From contig JALOSN010000059.1 in NCBI GenBank assembly GCA_025458415.1, forward strand, positions 1 to 7,042: a DNA stretch of 7,042 nt. Direction: 5' to 3'. Numbering within the stretch: position 1 is the stretch's first letter; each line of letters begins with the position of its first letter. This stretch comes from Hydrogenophaga sp. (GTDB lineage Bacteria; Pseudomonadota; Gammaproteobacteria; Burkholderiales; Burkholderiaceae_C). The position numbers were made by a program, and so were the translations under genes. Below, in pieces: positions 1 through 6,954 of this stretch. The notes under the pieces are model-generated. The model saw only the letters and a program-made list of their open reading frames with translations, was not told the DNA's origin and did not search any database.

Positions 1-1129
1 GACCTGACCCACTCACTCGATGCGCTGGCCGCTCTGCCGGATGTGAAGCTGACAGCGGCATTCGGCCCGCAACATGGCCTGCGCGGCGACAAGCAGGACA
101 ACATGGTCGAGTCGCCCGACTTCACCGATCCGCGATGGGGCATCCCGGTGTTCAGCCTGTACGGCGAAGTTCGGCGGCCGACCGACGCCATGATGGACAG
201 CTTTGACGTGCTGCTGGTCGACCTGCAGGACCTGGGCTGTCGCATCTACACCTTCATCACCACGCTGCGCTACGCGCTGGAGGCTGCCGCCCGCCACGGC
301 AAGGCCGTCTGGGTGCTGGACCGACCCAACCCTGCAGGACGTCCGGTCGAGGGTACGCTGCTCCAGCCGGGCTGGGAGAGCTTTGTGGGCGCGGGACCGC
401 TCCCCATGCGACACGGCATGACCATGGGCGAACTCGGTCACTGGTTCATGGACCAGCTCGGCCTGAAGCTGGAGTACCACGTCATACCCATGGAAGGATG
501 GAAGCCTGACCAAGGTCCTGGCCACGGCTGGCCGGTGGGTGAGCGAACCTGGATCAACCCCAGCCCCAACGCCGCCAACCTGTGGATGGCGCGCGCCTAT
601 GCCGGCACCGTCATGCTCGAAGGCACCACCCTCAGCGAGGGCCGGGGCACCAACCCTCAGCGAGGGCCGGGGCACCACCCGCCCGCTGGAGTTGTTTGGT
701 GCCCCTGACATCGATACGCCGCGTCTGCTGACCGACATGCAGCAGATCGCGCCCCAATGGCTGGCCGGCTGCCGCCTGCGCACCTGCTGGTTCGAGCCCA
801 CCTTCCACAAACACGCCGGCCAGCTGTGCGCCGGTATGCAGATCCACGTCGAAGACCCCACGCACTATGACCATGAGGCCTTCCGACCCTGGCGCCTGCA
901 GGCCCTGGCGTTCAAGGCGCTGCGACGCCAGCGACCTGACTACCTACTGTGGCGGGATTTCCCGTACGAATACGAGCACGACCGACTGGCCATCGACCTC
1001 ATCAACGGTGGGCCTTCGTTGAGGGAATGGGTGGACGACCCGATGGCCACCGCTGGCGACCTAGAGGAGATGGCCGGTCCCGATGAGGTGGCGTGGCATG
1101 AATTGCGTGAACGCTATCTGCTCTATTGA
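1..1129 (+). pseudogene. namZ: NamZ-type exo-beta-N-acetylmuramidase (DUF1343, GH171), 5'-partial and frameshifted
   Basis: Family enzymes remove the terminal MurNAc residue from the non-reducing end of peptidoglycan fragments during cell-wall recycling. The frame is open from base 1 (reading DLTHSLDALAALPD), so the true start and any signal peptide lie to the left. Recognisable family blocks in order are FGPQHGLRGD, GIPVFSLYGEVRRPT, VDLQDLGCRIYTF, VLDRPNPAGRPVEG, FVGAGPLPMRHGMTMGELG, WINPSPNAANLWMARAYAGT, and EGTTLSEGRGT. Frame 1 then leaves the family sequence and stops at 706-708 after a nonsense tail. Frame 2 takes over with LSEGRGTTRPLELFGAPDI and runs through a normal C-terminus (WFEPTFHKHAGQLCAG, YEYEHDRLAIDLINGG) to TGA at 1127-1129. 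The break is caused by the 25-bp tandem duplication at 629-678. Removing one copy restores one frame of about 367 visible residues. Family identity is strong. Whether the break is biological or an assembly artefact cannot be told here. Confidence 0.88.
629..678. repeat. 25-bp tandem duplication that breaks namZ
   Basis: Two adjacent 25-base units, each starting ccctcagcgagggccgg, occupy 629-653 and 654-678. They are identical except for the last base (a in the first, c in the second). Since 25 is not a multiple of 3, the second copy shifts the reading frame by +1. Both copies encode LSEGRGT, the first in frame 1 and the second in frame 2, which is direct evidence that one copy is an insertion into a single ancestral motif. 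Confidence 0.95.
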
Positions 1130-1215
1130 CAAGATTTCCACAGATTGCATTTCCGGCTGCGGGCCGCGTACATTTTCCCGAGCCCTGTTTCCGGAAGCCC
1201 TGTATCGGCAACGGA

Positions 1216-1710
1216 TCAGGCTGGTTGTGCCCCGTCCAGCGGCACCAGAACAGGCACTTGCGGCATCGGCACCCGGATCTTGGTTTCGGGTGCAATGACC
1301 CTTGCAAGTCCGAGGATCACGGGCTGCGACTGACGGTTGCTGACGCGACAATCGAGCTCGACATGCCGATGCCGCTCGTCCTTGGCCAGCACCTGCACCT
1401 CAACGGTCAGGCAGTCACCCGGATGAACCGGGCGCACAAAGCGCAGGTGCTGCTCCAGATAGATCGTACCCGGCCCCGGCAGGAGAGTTCCAAGTACCGC
1501 CGAAATCAGTGCACCACCCCACATGCCGTGGGCGACGATGCCGTGGAAGGCGGTTCCCTCTGCGTAGGTTGCGTCCAGATGGGCTGGGTTCACATCCCCG
1601 GATAACGCCGCAAAGGCCAGGATGTCCTGTTGGAGGAGTGAACGGACCAGCGAAGCCTTGTCACCAACTCGGATTTCTTCAAATGGTCTGTTTTCCAGCC
1701 ACTGCTGCAC
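1216..1710 (-). CDS. MaoC family (R)-specific enoyl-CoA hydratase, stand-alone
   Basis: This 164-aa protein has a single hot-dog (MaoC) domain, which in its family adds water to trans-2-enoyl-CoA to give (R)-3-hydroxyacyl-CoA. The active-site signature is FAALSGDVNPAHLD at about residues 33-46. D39 and H44 have the Asp/His spacing of the PhaJ catalytic pair. HGMWGGALISAVLGTLLPGPGTIYL follows at 61-85 and FVRPVHPGD at about 90-98. The wording matches the N-terminal half of bifunctional enoyl-CoA hydratase/phosphate acetyltransferases, but the protein stops soon after this domain and no Pta domain follows in any frame. The start is GTG at 1710: a TGA lies in frame 12 bases upstream, and GGGAG sits 6 bases before the GTG. 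The gene begins 16 bases after the stop of the dikinase-like gene, so the two are probably co-transcribed. The exact substrate is unknown. Confidence 0.9.
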   Translation of the reverse strand: MQQWLENRPFEEIRVGDKASLVRSLLQQDILAFAALSGDVNPAHLDATYAEGTAFHGIVAHGMWGGALISAVLGTLLPGPGTIYLEQHLRFVRPVHPGDCLTVEVQVLAKDERHRHVELDCRVSNRQSQPVILGLARVIAPETKIRVPMPQVPVLVPLDGAQPA

Positions 1711-1716
1711 GACGGG

Positions 1717-1721
1717 CTCCC
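1717..1721 (-). promoter_or_regulatory. Ribosome binding site deciding the GTG start of the MaoC gene
   Basis: Read on the minus strand this is GGGAG, 6 bases before GTG at 1710. No ATG is available near the start and the frame is closed just upstream, so this site fixes the non-ATG start. The two preceding genes of the unit also have GGGAG 7 bases before their ATG (at 3369-3373 and 5315-5319). Confidence 0.7.
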
Positions 1722-1726
1722 GTCAC

Positions 1727-3361
1727 TCAGGATTTAACCTTCTTGCCGTGCGGGGGAAGCGGACCCTTCGTCCGCGTGCGCAGCTCCTCAATCCGGCTCC
1801 ACAGGGCATCATCCGGCTCGGCCACCATCTCCAGGCGGCCTGCGTAGACCCTGCCCGCGGATCCATCCAGTGTGATCGCGTCCCCTTCGGCAAGCCACTG
1901 GCCACCCAGCCGGATCGTCCTCTCGGACAGCTTGATCTGCAGATCTTCGCAACCCACCAGACAGACCTTGCCCAGTTGCCTGGCCACCACCGCAGCATGC
2001 GACGTGCGTGCGCCTTGGCGTGTGAGCAGTCCTTGGGCGGCCTGCAGCGCGTTGATGTCCTCGGTCACCGTATCGTTGCGCACAAGCACGGCTGGCCGTC
2101 CCGCCTGCACGCAGGCATCCACCCGCTGCACATCCAGAGCGATCTCGCCAGACACAACCCCTCCCGATGCAGGCTCGGCGCAGGCCAGGGGCTGCTGCTC
2201 AATGCCGTCCTGGCTGGCCAGGCGGACCACGAACAGGTCATCTCTTGCCAAGGCTTGCGTACGCTCCAGGGCCTTTGCCCTGTCGATCACACCTTCGTCC
2301 AGAAGGTCCAGCGCAATGCGGGCGGCCGCTCTTGGCGTGCGCTTGCCTGAGCGTGTCTGCAGCATGAACAACTCACCATCCTGCACCGTGAACTCCAGGT
2401 CCTGCATGTCGCCGAAGTGCTGCTCCAGCAATGAAGCCGCATTTTTCAAGGCTTCGTAGGCGAGCGGCGCACTGTGCAACATCGCGTCGTGCCCCCGCGC
2501 ATTGCGGTGCCCTCCGACCACATCCTCTCCCTGCGCGTTGACCAGGTAGTCCACCCACAGTCCGGCCTCGCCGGTCATGGGGTTGCGGGTGAATCCGACG
2601 CCAGCCCCGGAGTGGCTTCCCGTGTTGCCGAACACCATGCGCTGGATGGTCACGGCCGTGCCCAGCGTCTGGCTCAGTCCATTGAGGTCCCGATATGTCC
2701 TGGCTTTGGGCAGGTTCCATGACCGGAAGACCGCCTGCACCGAGGCCTGGAGTTGCTCTAGCGGGTCCTGCGGGAACGCATCGCCGCTCTCGTGAAGATA
2801 CACCTCCAGGTATCGTCGGGCCAGCGTCCGATGCTCGGCAAAGTCCAGCGTACGCTCATCGCGCTCGCCCACCATGTCCTTGAGCACCTGCTCAAAGGCC
2901 GCGTGAGGAACGCCCGCAACCACCTCGCCGAATGAGGCGATCAGTCGGCGGTAGGCATCCCAGACCATCTGGGGATTCCCCGTCTGCCGCAGCAAACCAC
3001 CCACCGTTCGATCACAAAGACCCACATTCAGGAGAGTGTCGAGCATGCCCGGCATCGACACCGGAGCGCCGGATCGTACCGACACAATCAGGGGATGCCT
3101 TTCGTCGCCGAGCTTCAAGCCGGTGATCGCCTCCAGTTCGGGCAGCCCCCACTGGGTCAGCGGCAACAGACAGGATGCGGGATCGGCGGTGTAGTGGGTC
3201 CCGATCACCAGGGCTGGCGGAACGTTTAGACCCAGGTTGGCCATCTCCAGCAGGTTGAAAGCCTTGCCACCCATGGTGTCCCGGCTGGCGCCCTTGACGG
3301 CTTGGGAATGGCCGCTGCACACGAGGAAGAACTGCCTAGGACCATTTGGATGGCGACTCAT
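1727..3361 (-). CDS. Pyruvate phosphate dikinase-like protein lacking the PEP/pyruvate TIM-barrel domain
   Basis: This 544-aa protein is collinear with the first two domains of PPDK. ATP-grasp landmarks are GGKAFNL (31-37, Lys33), SVRSGAPVSMPGMLDTLLN (94-112, Arg96), WDAYRRLIASFGEVV (134-148), GFTRNPMTGE (256-265), NAQGEDVVGG (275-284) and MQDLEFTVQDG...LQTRSGKRT (319-342). The residues equivalent to the PPDK catalytic set E279, D280, D321, E323, Q335 and R337 are all present. The phosphohistidine domain follows with DTVTEDINALQAAQGLLT (430-447) and TSHAAVVARQLGK (453-465). His455 is the expected phospho-carrier. Full PPDK is about 870-900 aa, and the C-terminal TIM barrel of about 340 residues, which binds pyruvate/PEP, is absent. 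The ATP- and Pi-dependent half-reaction looks possible, but the final phosphoryl acceptor is unknown. The start ATG overlaps the upstream stop as ATGA, with GGGAG 7 bases before it. It is unlikely to be a broken gene, because the ending is clean and MaoC follows at operon spacing. Confidence 0.9.
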   Translation of the reverse strand: MSRHPNGPRQFFLVCSGHSQAVKGASRDTMGGKAFNLLEMANLGLNVPPALVIGTHYTADPASCLLPLTQWGLPELEAITGLKLGDERHPLIVSVRSGAPVSMPGMLDTLLNVGLCDRTVGGLLRQTGNPQMVWDAYRRLIASFGEVVAGVPHAAFEQVLKDMVGERDERTLDFAEHRTLARRYLEVYLHESGDAFPQDPLEQLQASVQAVFRSWNLPKARTYRDLNGLSQTLGTAVTIQRMVFGNTGSHSGAGVGFTRNPMTGEAGLWVDYLVNAQGEDVVGGHRNARGHDAMLHSAPLAYEALKNAASLLEQHFGDMQDLEFTVQDGELFMLQTRSGKRTPRAAARIALDLLDEGVIDRAKALERTQALARDDLFVVRLASQDGIEQQPLACAEPASGGVVSGEIALDVQRVDACVQAGRPAVLVRNDTVTEDINALQAAQGLLTRQGARTSHAAVVARQLGKVCLVGCEDLQIKLSERTIRLGGQWLAEGDAITLDGSAGRVYAGRLEMVAEPDDALWSRIEELRTRTKGPLPPHGKKVKS

Positions 3362-5307
3362 GCGAGCACTCCCGATTTCTCGAAGACCAGCTTTCTCAGG
3401 GCGTAAGCTGACCCAAGCAGGTGGTCCGTGGCCTGCTCAATGGTCATGGCCAATTCGCTGGCGAGTTGCAGCAACACCGGCTGGTCGTGGAGATGCGCAA
3501 CAATCTGCATGCGCGCCTCGCGCAGAGATTCGTCACACACGCGCTCGGCGCGAAGGATGCGCCACAAGGCCTGCAGAAAAGCGTCCGCTTCCAGTTGGGC
3601 CACGCTTTGTTCCAGGTGGCGCGCAATCTCTACCGCGCGGATCTGGTCCTGGACGGCGCCAAGCGTGGTCTCGGCGATGACCAGCACGCTTTCGCGAACC
3701 GCACGCGGCAGGTTCGGCAACTGCTCTGACGCCAGCAGGCTCAGAACGAAAATCGACTCCTCCAGCACGTCGGCAACGTCATCCAGCTTGTCCAGAAGCA
3801 CCAGCATGGGCTGCCACCGCGCCTGTCGCTCGGCCCTTCGCCGAGATTCGGAGAGCACATGGTCAGCCTGCCGTTCCCAGGCTTTGGCCCGAAGAAGGCG
3901 AGCTTGTGCCGCGCCCTTGCCTTCTTCGTTCACCAGCGCTTCGACCAGCGACAGTGCAAGAGAGTGGCAGTAAGCCGAGTGCTCGGCCAGCAGGTCAAAC
4001 TCGAAAGTCCGCTTGCGGATCGCACGCGCCAGCAGCATCCGGGCTTCGTCGGCCACCAGGGCCGTCGGTTGTTGCTCTCGCAACCTCACACTGGAAGCCC
4101 TCATGAGGTCCAGCAGGTAAGCGCGCGCTGCCGAATCGCCAAGAACCTGATCCAGCCGCTCCCCCACCCGGAACGCATCGCCGTCCACGGCCTGCATGGC
4201 TTCATAGACGAGTTGCTCGCCACCGGCCAGCAGCCATGCCATGTGCCCGACATTCTCACGCGCCGCCTGCTCCAGCACATCAATGGCCACCGCCTTGCGC
4301 ACGAAAGCCTGCAAGCGCTTGCGCGCCCGATTCCAGTCGATCACGAAGACAATGCGTGATGCCGCCATCTCCAGAGCGTCCAGCAATCGTTGTTCATCGC
4401 TGGACTCCAGACTGGCGTGCCCCAGCTGGTAGGGCTTCCCCTGGTTGAGCGAAGCGTCCACCCGGGGCGCCAGCGCCTCCCAGCGGAATCCGAGGCCCTG
4501 AAGCATCCGACCGAAGAAGGCAAACCGGTTGGCGTGCAGGTCCGAGTAGTTCAGGTGCAAGGCCCCGGGCAGCCATTCGATCACCAGAACATGGGCGTCA
4601 TTGGTACCGATGTCGTTCTGGATGAGCAGACGGTCCCCGTCGCGCGTCACCGCCGTGTCCAACCCCGGATGACCGAACTTCAAGGCTGCCGTCGCATGGA
4701 TCCCACGCATGAAGGCCTGCACACGCTGCCGGTCCTCGGGCCAGATCTGCCAAACATGTGCGCCGTCGATGTCATCGGTGGCGACATCGGCAGACATCGC
4801 ATTGATCGCCTTGTGCAGATCCATCACCAACAGGTGCAGGCTGTCTTCTGAACGCCGGTCGCCATGGGTGAGGGACCGCAATGCATCAGCATGCAACCCC
4901 TCCTCTTCCTTCAAGGCGTCGATCCGGCCTTCCCAGAAGTTGCGCCGTGCCAGCAGCTGTGGCTCCTCATGTCCGGGGCGCTCGCAGACCGGTCGCGCCA
5001 TGACGTGCAGGTCACGGCCCAGCGCATCGAGCCAGCTTTCCAGATGCGGAACGAACAGGATCCCGTCCTGGCGGTAGGCACCTTCATCCAGGGCCTGAAG
5101 CCAGGTCACATCCTGGAGCCCGAGGCGGACCAGTTCACGGCGCCAGTCCACGGGCACTTGCTGCCCCGAAGACAGTCCCTGGTTGATGGACTGCATCATG
5201 CTCAGGTACAGCTTGAGCCGGTCGTTGGCCGCCAGTGCGGCCTTCATCCAAGCAGGAAGAAGCAGAGAGTCCTGCCCCATGGCGGCCACCGCACCGGCCT
5301 TTTGCAT
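3358..5307 (-). CDS. Large PhoU-like (DUF47-like) domain protein with unrecognised N-terminal half
   Basis: This 649-aa, mostly helical protein has no signal peptide or membrane segment, so it is probably cytoplasmic. The part from about 430 to 640 resembles the PhoU/DUF47 helical bundle. AWERQADHVLSESRRRAER (476-494) gives the E-x-x-A-D motif, and LLDKLDDVADVLEESIF (504-520) supplies the acidic D506/D509/D510/D513 set used for metal binding in PhoU-like proteins. I do not recognise the first 400 residues. They include LLVMDLHKAINAMSADVAT (159-177), which could form a helix, and a striking block at 205-266 (TAALKFGHPGLD, DRLLIQNDIGTNDAHVLVIEW, NYSDLHANRFAFFGRML) that looks like a compact conserved fold. 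The start is ATG at 5307: a TGA lies in frame immediately upstream and GGGAG sits 7 bases away. It is the first gene of the minus-strand unit and overlaps the dikinase-like gene by 4 bases, suggesting coupled, perhaps stoichiometric, synthesis. The PhoU-like call rests on motif reading only. Confidence 0.72.
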   Translation of the reverse strand: MQKAGAVAAMGQDSLLLPAWMKAALAANDRLKLYLSMMQSINQGLSSGQQVPVDWRRELVRLGLQDVTWLQALDEGAYRQDGILFVPHLESWLDALGRDLHVMARPVCERPGHEEPQLLARRNFWEGRIDALKEEEGLHADALRSLTHGDRRSEDSLHLLVMDLHKAINAMSADVATDDIDGAHVWQIWPEDRQRVQAFMRGIHATAALKFGHPGLDTAVTRDGDRLLIQNDIGTNDAHVLVIEWLPGALHLNYSDLHANRFAFFGRMLQGLGFRWEALAPRVDASLNQGKPYQLGHASLESSDEQRLLDALEMAASRIVFVIDWNRARKRLQAFVRKAVAIDVLEQAARENVGHMAWLLAGGEQLVYEAMQAVDGDAFRVGERLDQVLGDSAARAYLLDLMRASSVRLREQQPTALVADEARMLLARAIRKRTFEFDLLAEHSAYCHSLALSLVEALVNEEGKGAAQARLLRAKAWERQADHVLSESRRRAERQARWQPMLVLLDKLDDVADVLEESIFVLSLLASEQLPNLPRAVRESVLVIAETTLGAVQDQIRAVEIARHLEQSVAQLEADAFLQALWRILRAERVCDESLREARMQIVAHLHDQPVLLQLASELAMTIEQATDHLLGSAYALRKLVFEKSGVLA

Positions 5308-5515
5308 TCATGCGCTCCCGCGTTGCCTTGAAGCATCAGATGTTCGGCGATCACCAAGGCGTTTCCATGACCATTCGACGACAAAGACATGGCAAACGCA
5401 GGCTGTGCGGACCGACAAGGCGCACAACGTTGGTACCGGTGCCCGCCGTGCGCGCAAGGACCGGTCTGAACCGACGCCCAACTTTCAACAACACATCGGA
5501 CCAGCGATACCGACG
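5308..5515. promoter_or_regulatory. Divergent intergenic region, presumed promoters for both sides
   Basis: This 208-base stretch separates the minus-strand cassette from the plus-strand chemoreceptor-like gene, so promoters for both should lie here. I could not find a convincing -35/-10 pair, sigma-28 or sigma-54 site on either strand. Two structures stand out. One is an inverted repeat, GCGCAC at 5420-5425 with GTGCGC at 5448-5453, which encloses the near-palindrome ggtaccggtgcc. The other is an approximate direct repeat of the form GGACC-(6 or 7 bases)-ACCGACG at 5458-5476 and 5498-5515, the second copy directly abutting the downstream ATG. Either could be an operator or chance in GC-rich DNA. 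Confidence 0.4.
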
Positions 5516-6451
5516 ATGTTGCACCGCAATGCGCCCCAACACCCGTTGTCGTTCCGGAAAATCCCCACGTCCTGGCTGTCCCGCATTCCCGTCCGCGCCA
5601 ATTTGCTGCTGCTGTTGCTGGTGTTTTCCTCTGGCATCGCGGATGTCGCACTGGCTGGCTGGGTAGCCCTCAGCCGCATGCTCGTCACCGCCCAACACCC
5701 GGTTGAAACCGAGTTCACGTCAGCGACGACCCTGGGCGAAATCAGGACCGGTGTCGGCAACATGCGCCACTTCGAGAAAGACTGGTTTCTCAATCTGGCT
5801 CACGAGGACGACGTCGAACGCTACCGTCTGAGCAGGAGAGAGCAGGCCGAATCCGTACGCTCGCCCCTGACTTCGATAGAGCCGCAACTCCACGAGAACG
5901 AGCGTACTTCGTTGCAGAAGACGCGCAGCGGCATCGCCGACTATGAGAAGGTGGTCGAATCGGTCTTGGTGGGCATTTCTCGTGGCGAGGTCAACGACCC
6001 CTGGCGCGCGAACCAACTGCTGGAACCCTCCAAAGGCGATACACGCGCAGCCGATGGCGCGCTCGCCGAGATTGCGGAAAGCCTCAACCGCCGGGTCGAC
6101 CGTGCGGCCAAGGAAGTCAAGGTACTGATCGGCACCAGCGTCGATGAAGTCCAAGCCGGTGGCCGGCTGGTGAACCATGCTGGCATGACCATGGACGACA
6201 TTGTCCAGTCGATGGAAAAGGTGTCCGGGCTGGTCGGTGGCACATCTTCATCCTCAGAGGAACAGCAAGGAGGCATCGGTCAGATCAATTCTTCCATCGC
6301 CCAGCTTGACCAGATGACCCAGCAGAACGCGACTCCTTTCGAAGAGAGTGCCGCCGCTGCAGAAAGTCTCCGAACCCAGGCACAGCGGCTTGAAGAACGT
6401 GGCCGTGATTCGCCTGGCTCAGTTCTGACCCGCCAAGCCGGCTCAGCTTGA
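5516..6451 (+). CDS. Methyl-accepting chemotaxis-like protein with internal deletion of TM2, HAMP and signalling tip
   Basis: This 311-aa protein begins like a chemoreceptor, with a basic N-terminus and one membrane helix (about 27-52, ANLLLLLLVFSSGIADVALAG). A four-helix-bundle sensor region follows (about 60-193, including GNMRHFEKDWFLNL and a DPWRANQLLEPSKGD stretch typical of its last helix). At about 194-200 (RVDRAAKEVKVLIG) it switches directly into the C-terminal descending helix of an MCP signalling domain: VKVLIGTSVDEVQAGGRLVNHAGMTM, EEQQGGIGQINSSIAQLDQMTQQN, FEESAAAAESLRTQAQRLEE. Missing are TM2, the HAMP domain, the ascending helix and the conserved hairpin tip (normally ...LALNAAVEAARAGE...GFAVVA) that binds CheA/CheW. 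Usual MCP length is about 520-560 aa. With one membrane helix the C-half could end up in the periplasm. The frame stays open, so it is listed as a CDS, but it cannot signal like a normal receptor and may be a decayed gene. ATG at 5516 is chosen because earlier in-frame starts run into the opposite gene. Its RBS is weak. Confidence 0.75.
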   Translation: MLHRNAPQHPLSFRKIPTSWLSRIPVRANLLLLLLVFSSGIADVALAGWVALSRMLVTAQHPVETEFTSATTLGEIRTGVGNMRHFEKDWFLNLAHEDDVERYRLSRREQAESVRSPLTSIEPQLHENERTSLQKTRSGIADYEKVVESVLVGISRGEVNDPWRANQLLEPSKGDTRAADGALAEIAESLNRRVDRAAKEVKVLIGTSVDEVQAGGRLVNHAGMTMDDIVQSMEKVSGLVGGTSSSSEEQQGGIGQINSSIAQLDQMTQQNATPFEESAAAAESLRTQAQRLEERGRDSPGSVLTRQAGSA

Positions 6452-6472
6452 CATGTCTGCTGAGGTCAAAGC
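6446..6472. terminator. Possible weak hairpin between convergent genes
   Basis: The sequence gcttgac at 6446-6452 can pair with gtcaaagc at 6465-6472, giving a 7-bp stem with one bulged base and a 12-base loop. It spans the stop codons of both converging genes, where a shared terminator would be expected. The stem is short and there is no T-run, so the call is weak. Confidence 0.2.
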
Positions 6473-6954
6473 CACTTCTGCATGAACTGCGCCGTCCCCA
6501 TCGCGGGGTCCAGCTGGTAGCCGGCATAGCCCATGCGCTCATACAACCGAAGGGCTGACCGGTTGCCCGACAGCACCTCCAGCGTCATCTTCACGGCGCC
6601 ACGCCGAACGGCTTCCCGTTCGGCCACCTGAAGCATCTGCTCGGCCACGCCACGCCCGCGGTGGCTGGCCAGCACAGCCACGTCGTGGACATTGACCAGT
6701 GGACGGCACTTGAAGGTTGAAAATCCCTCGATGCAATTCACCAGACCCACCGGTGACTCGCCATCAAAGGCCAGCACACTGAAGGCCTGCGGCCGGGCGG
6801 CCAGTTCGCGCACCAGATTATCGCGGGCATACGCCGACAGGGCCTCTCCACCTCCTGCCGGATCACGGGCGTAGGCATCCAGCAGCGAGACGATCGCTAC
6901 GGCATCCACGGCGTCGGCATAATCGGCCCGCCGCACGGAGAACGCGGCACCCAT
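6466..6954 (-). CDS. GNAT family N-acetyltransferase
   Basis: This 162-aa protein is a single GNAT domain, a fold that transfers an acetyl group from acetyl-CoA to an amine. The acetyl-CoA binding motif A is clear at about residues 89-107 (VHDVAVLASHRGRGVAEQML, with the R-G-R-G-V-A pyrophosphate loop). Motif B follows as VKMTLEVLSGNRSALRLYERMGYAGY at about 121-146. The N-terminal part (VRRADYADAVDAVAIVSLLDAYARDPAGGGEAL) and the end (LDPAMGTAQFMQKWL) look like a family common in Burkholderiales whose substrate I do not know. The start ATG overlaps the stop of the upstream gene as TGATG, with AAGG 7 bases before it, so translation is probably coupled. It converges on the chemoreceptor-like gene with 14 bases between them. 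Confidence 0.9.
   Translation of the reverse strand: MGAAFSVRRADYADAVDAVAIVSLLDAYARDPAGGGEALSAYARDNLVRELAARPQAFSVLAFDGESPVGLVNCIEGFSTFKCRPLVNVHDVAVLASHRGRGVAEQMLQVAEREAVRRGAVKMTLEVLSGNRSALRLYERMGYAGYQLDPAMGTAQFMQKWL

Noticed and set aside
13..861. Long open frame on the minus strand opposite namZ (282 codons)
   Set aside because: It is the antisense shadow of the NamZ family sequence, which is strongly recognisable on the plus strand; the antisense translation has no recognisable domain.
1130..1215. Possible bidirectional terminator between namZ and the MaoC gene
   Set aside because: Only a 4-bp stem (CGGC at 1154-1157 with GCCG at 1163-1166) and short direct repeats (agccctgt twice, ttccgg twice) are visible; none is strong enough to call.
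1622..2350. Plus-strand open frames opposite the dikinase-like gene, the longest 242 codons
   Set aside because: They lie entirely opposite well-supported MaoC and PPDK-like coding sequence and encode no recognisable motif; long antisense frames are common at this GC content.
4390..4851. Plus-strand open frame of 153 codons and other frames opposite the PhoU-like gene
   Set aside because: They are shadows of the 649-aa gene, with no ribosome binding site or domain to support them.
5183..5515. N-terminal extension of the chemoreceptor-like frame back to 5183
   Set aside because: The extension overlaps the start of the opposite gene and encodes Arg/Ala-rich sequence unlike a chemoreceptor N-terminus; ATG at 5516 gives a normal short cytoplasmic tail before the membrane helix.
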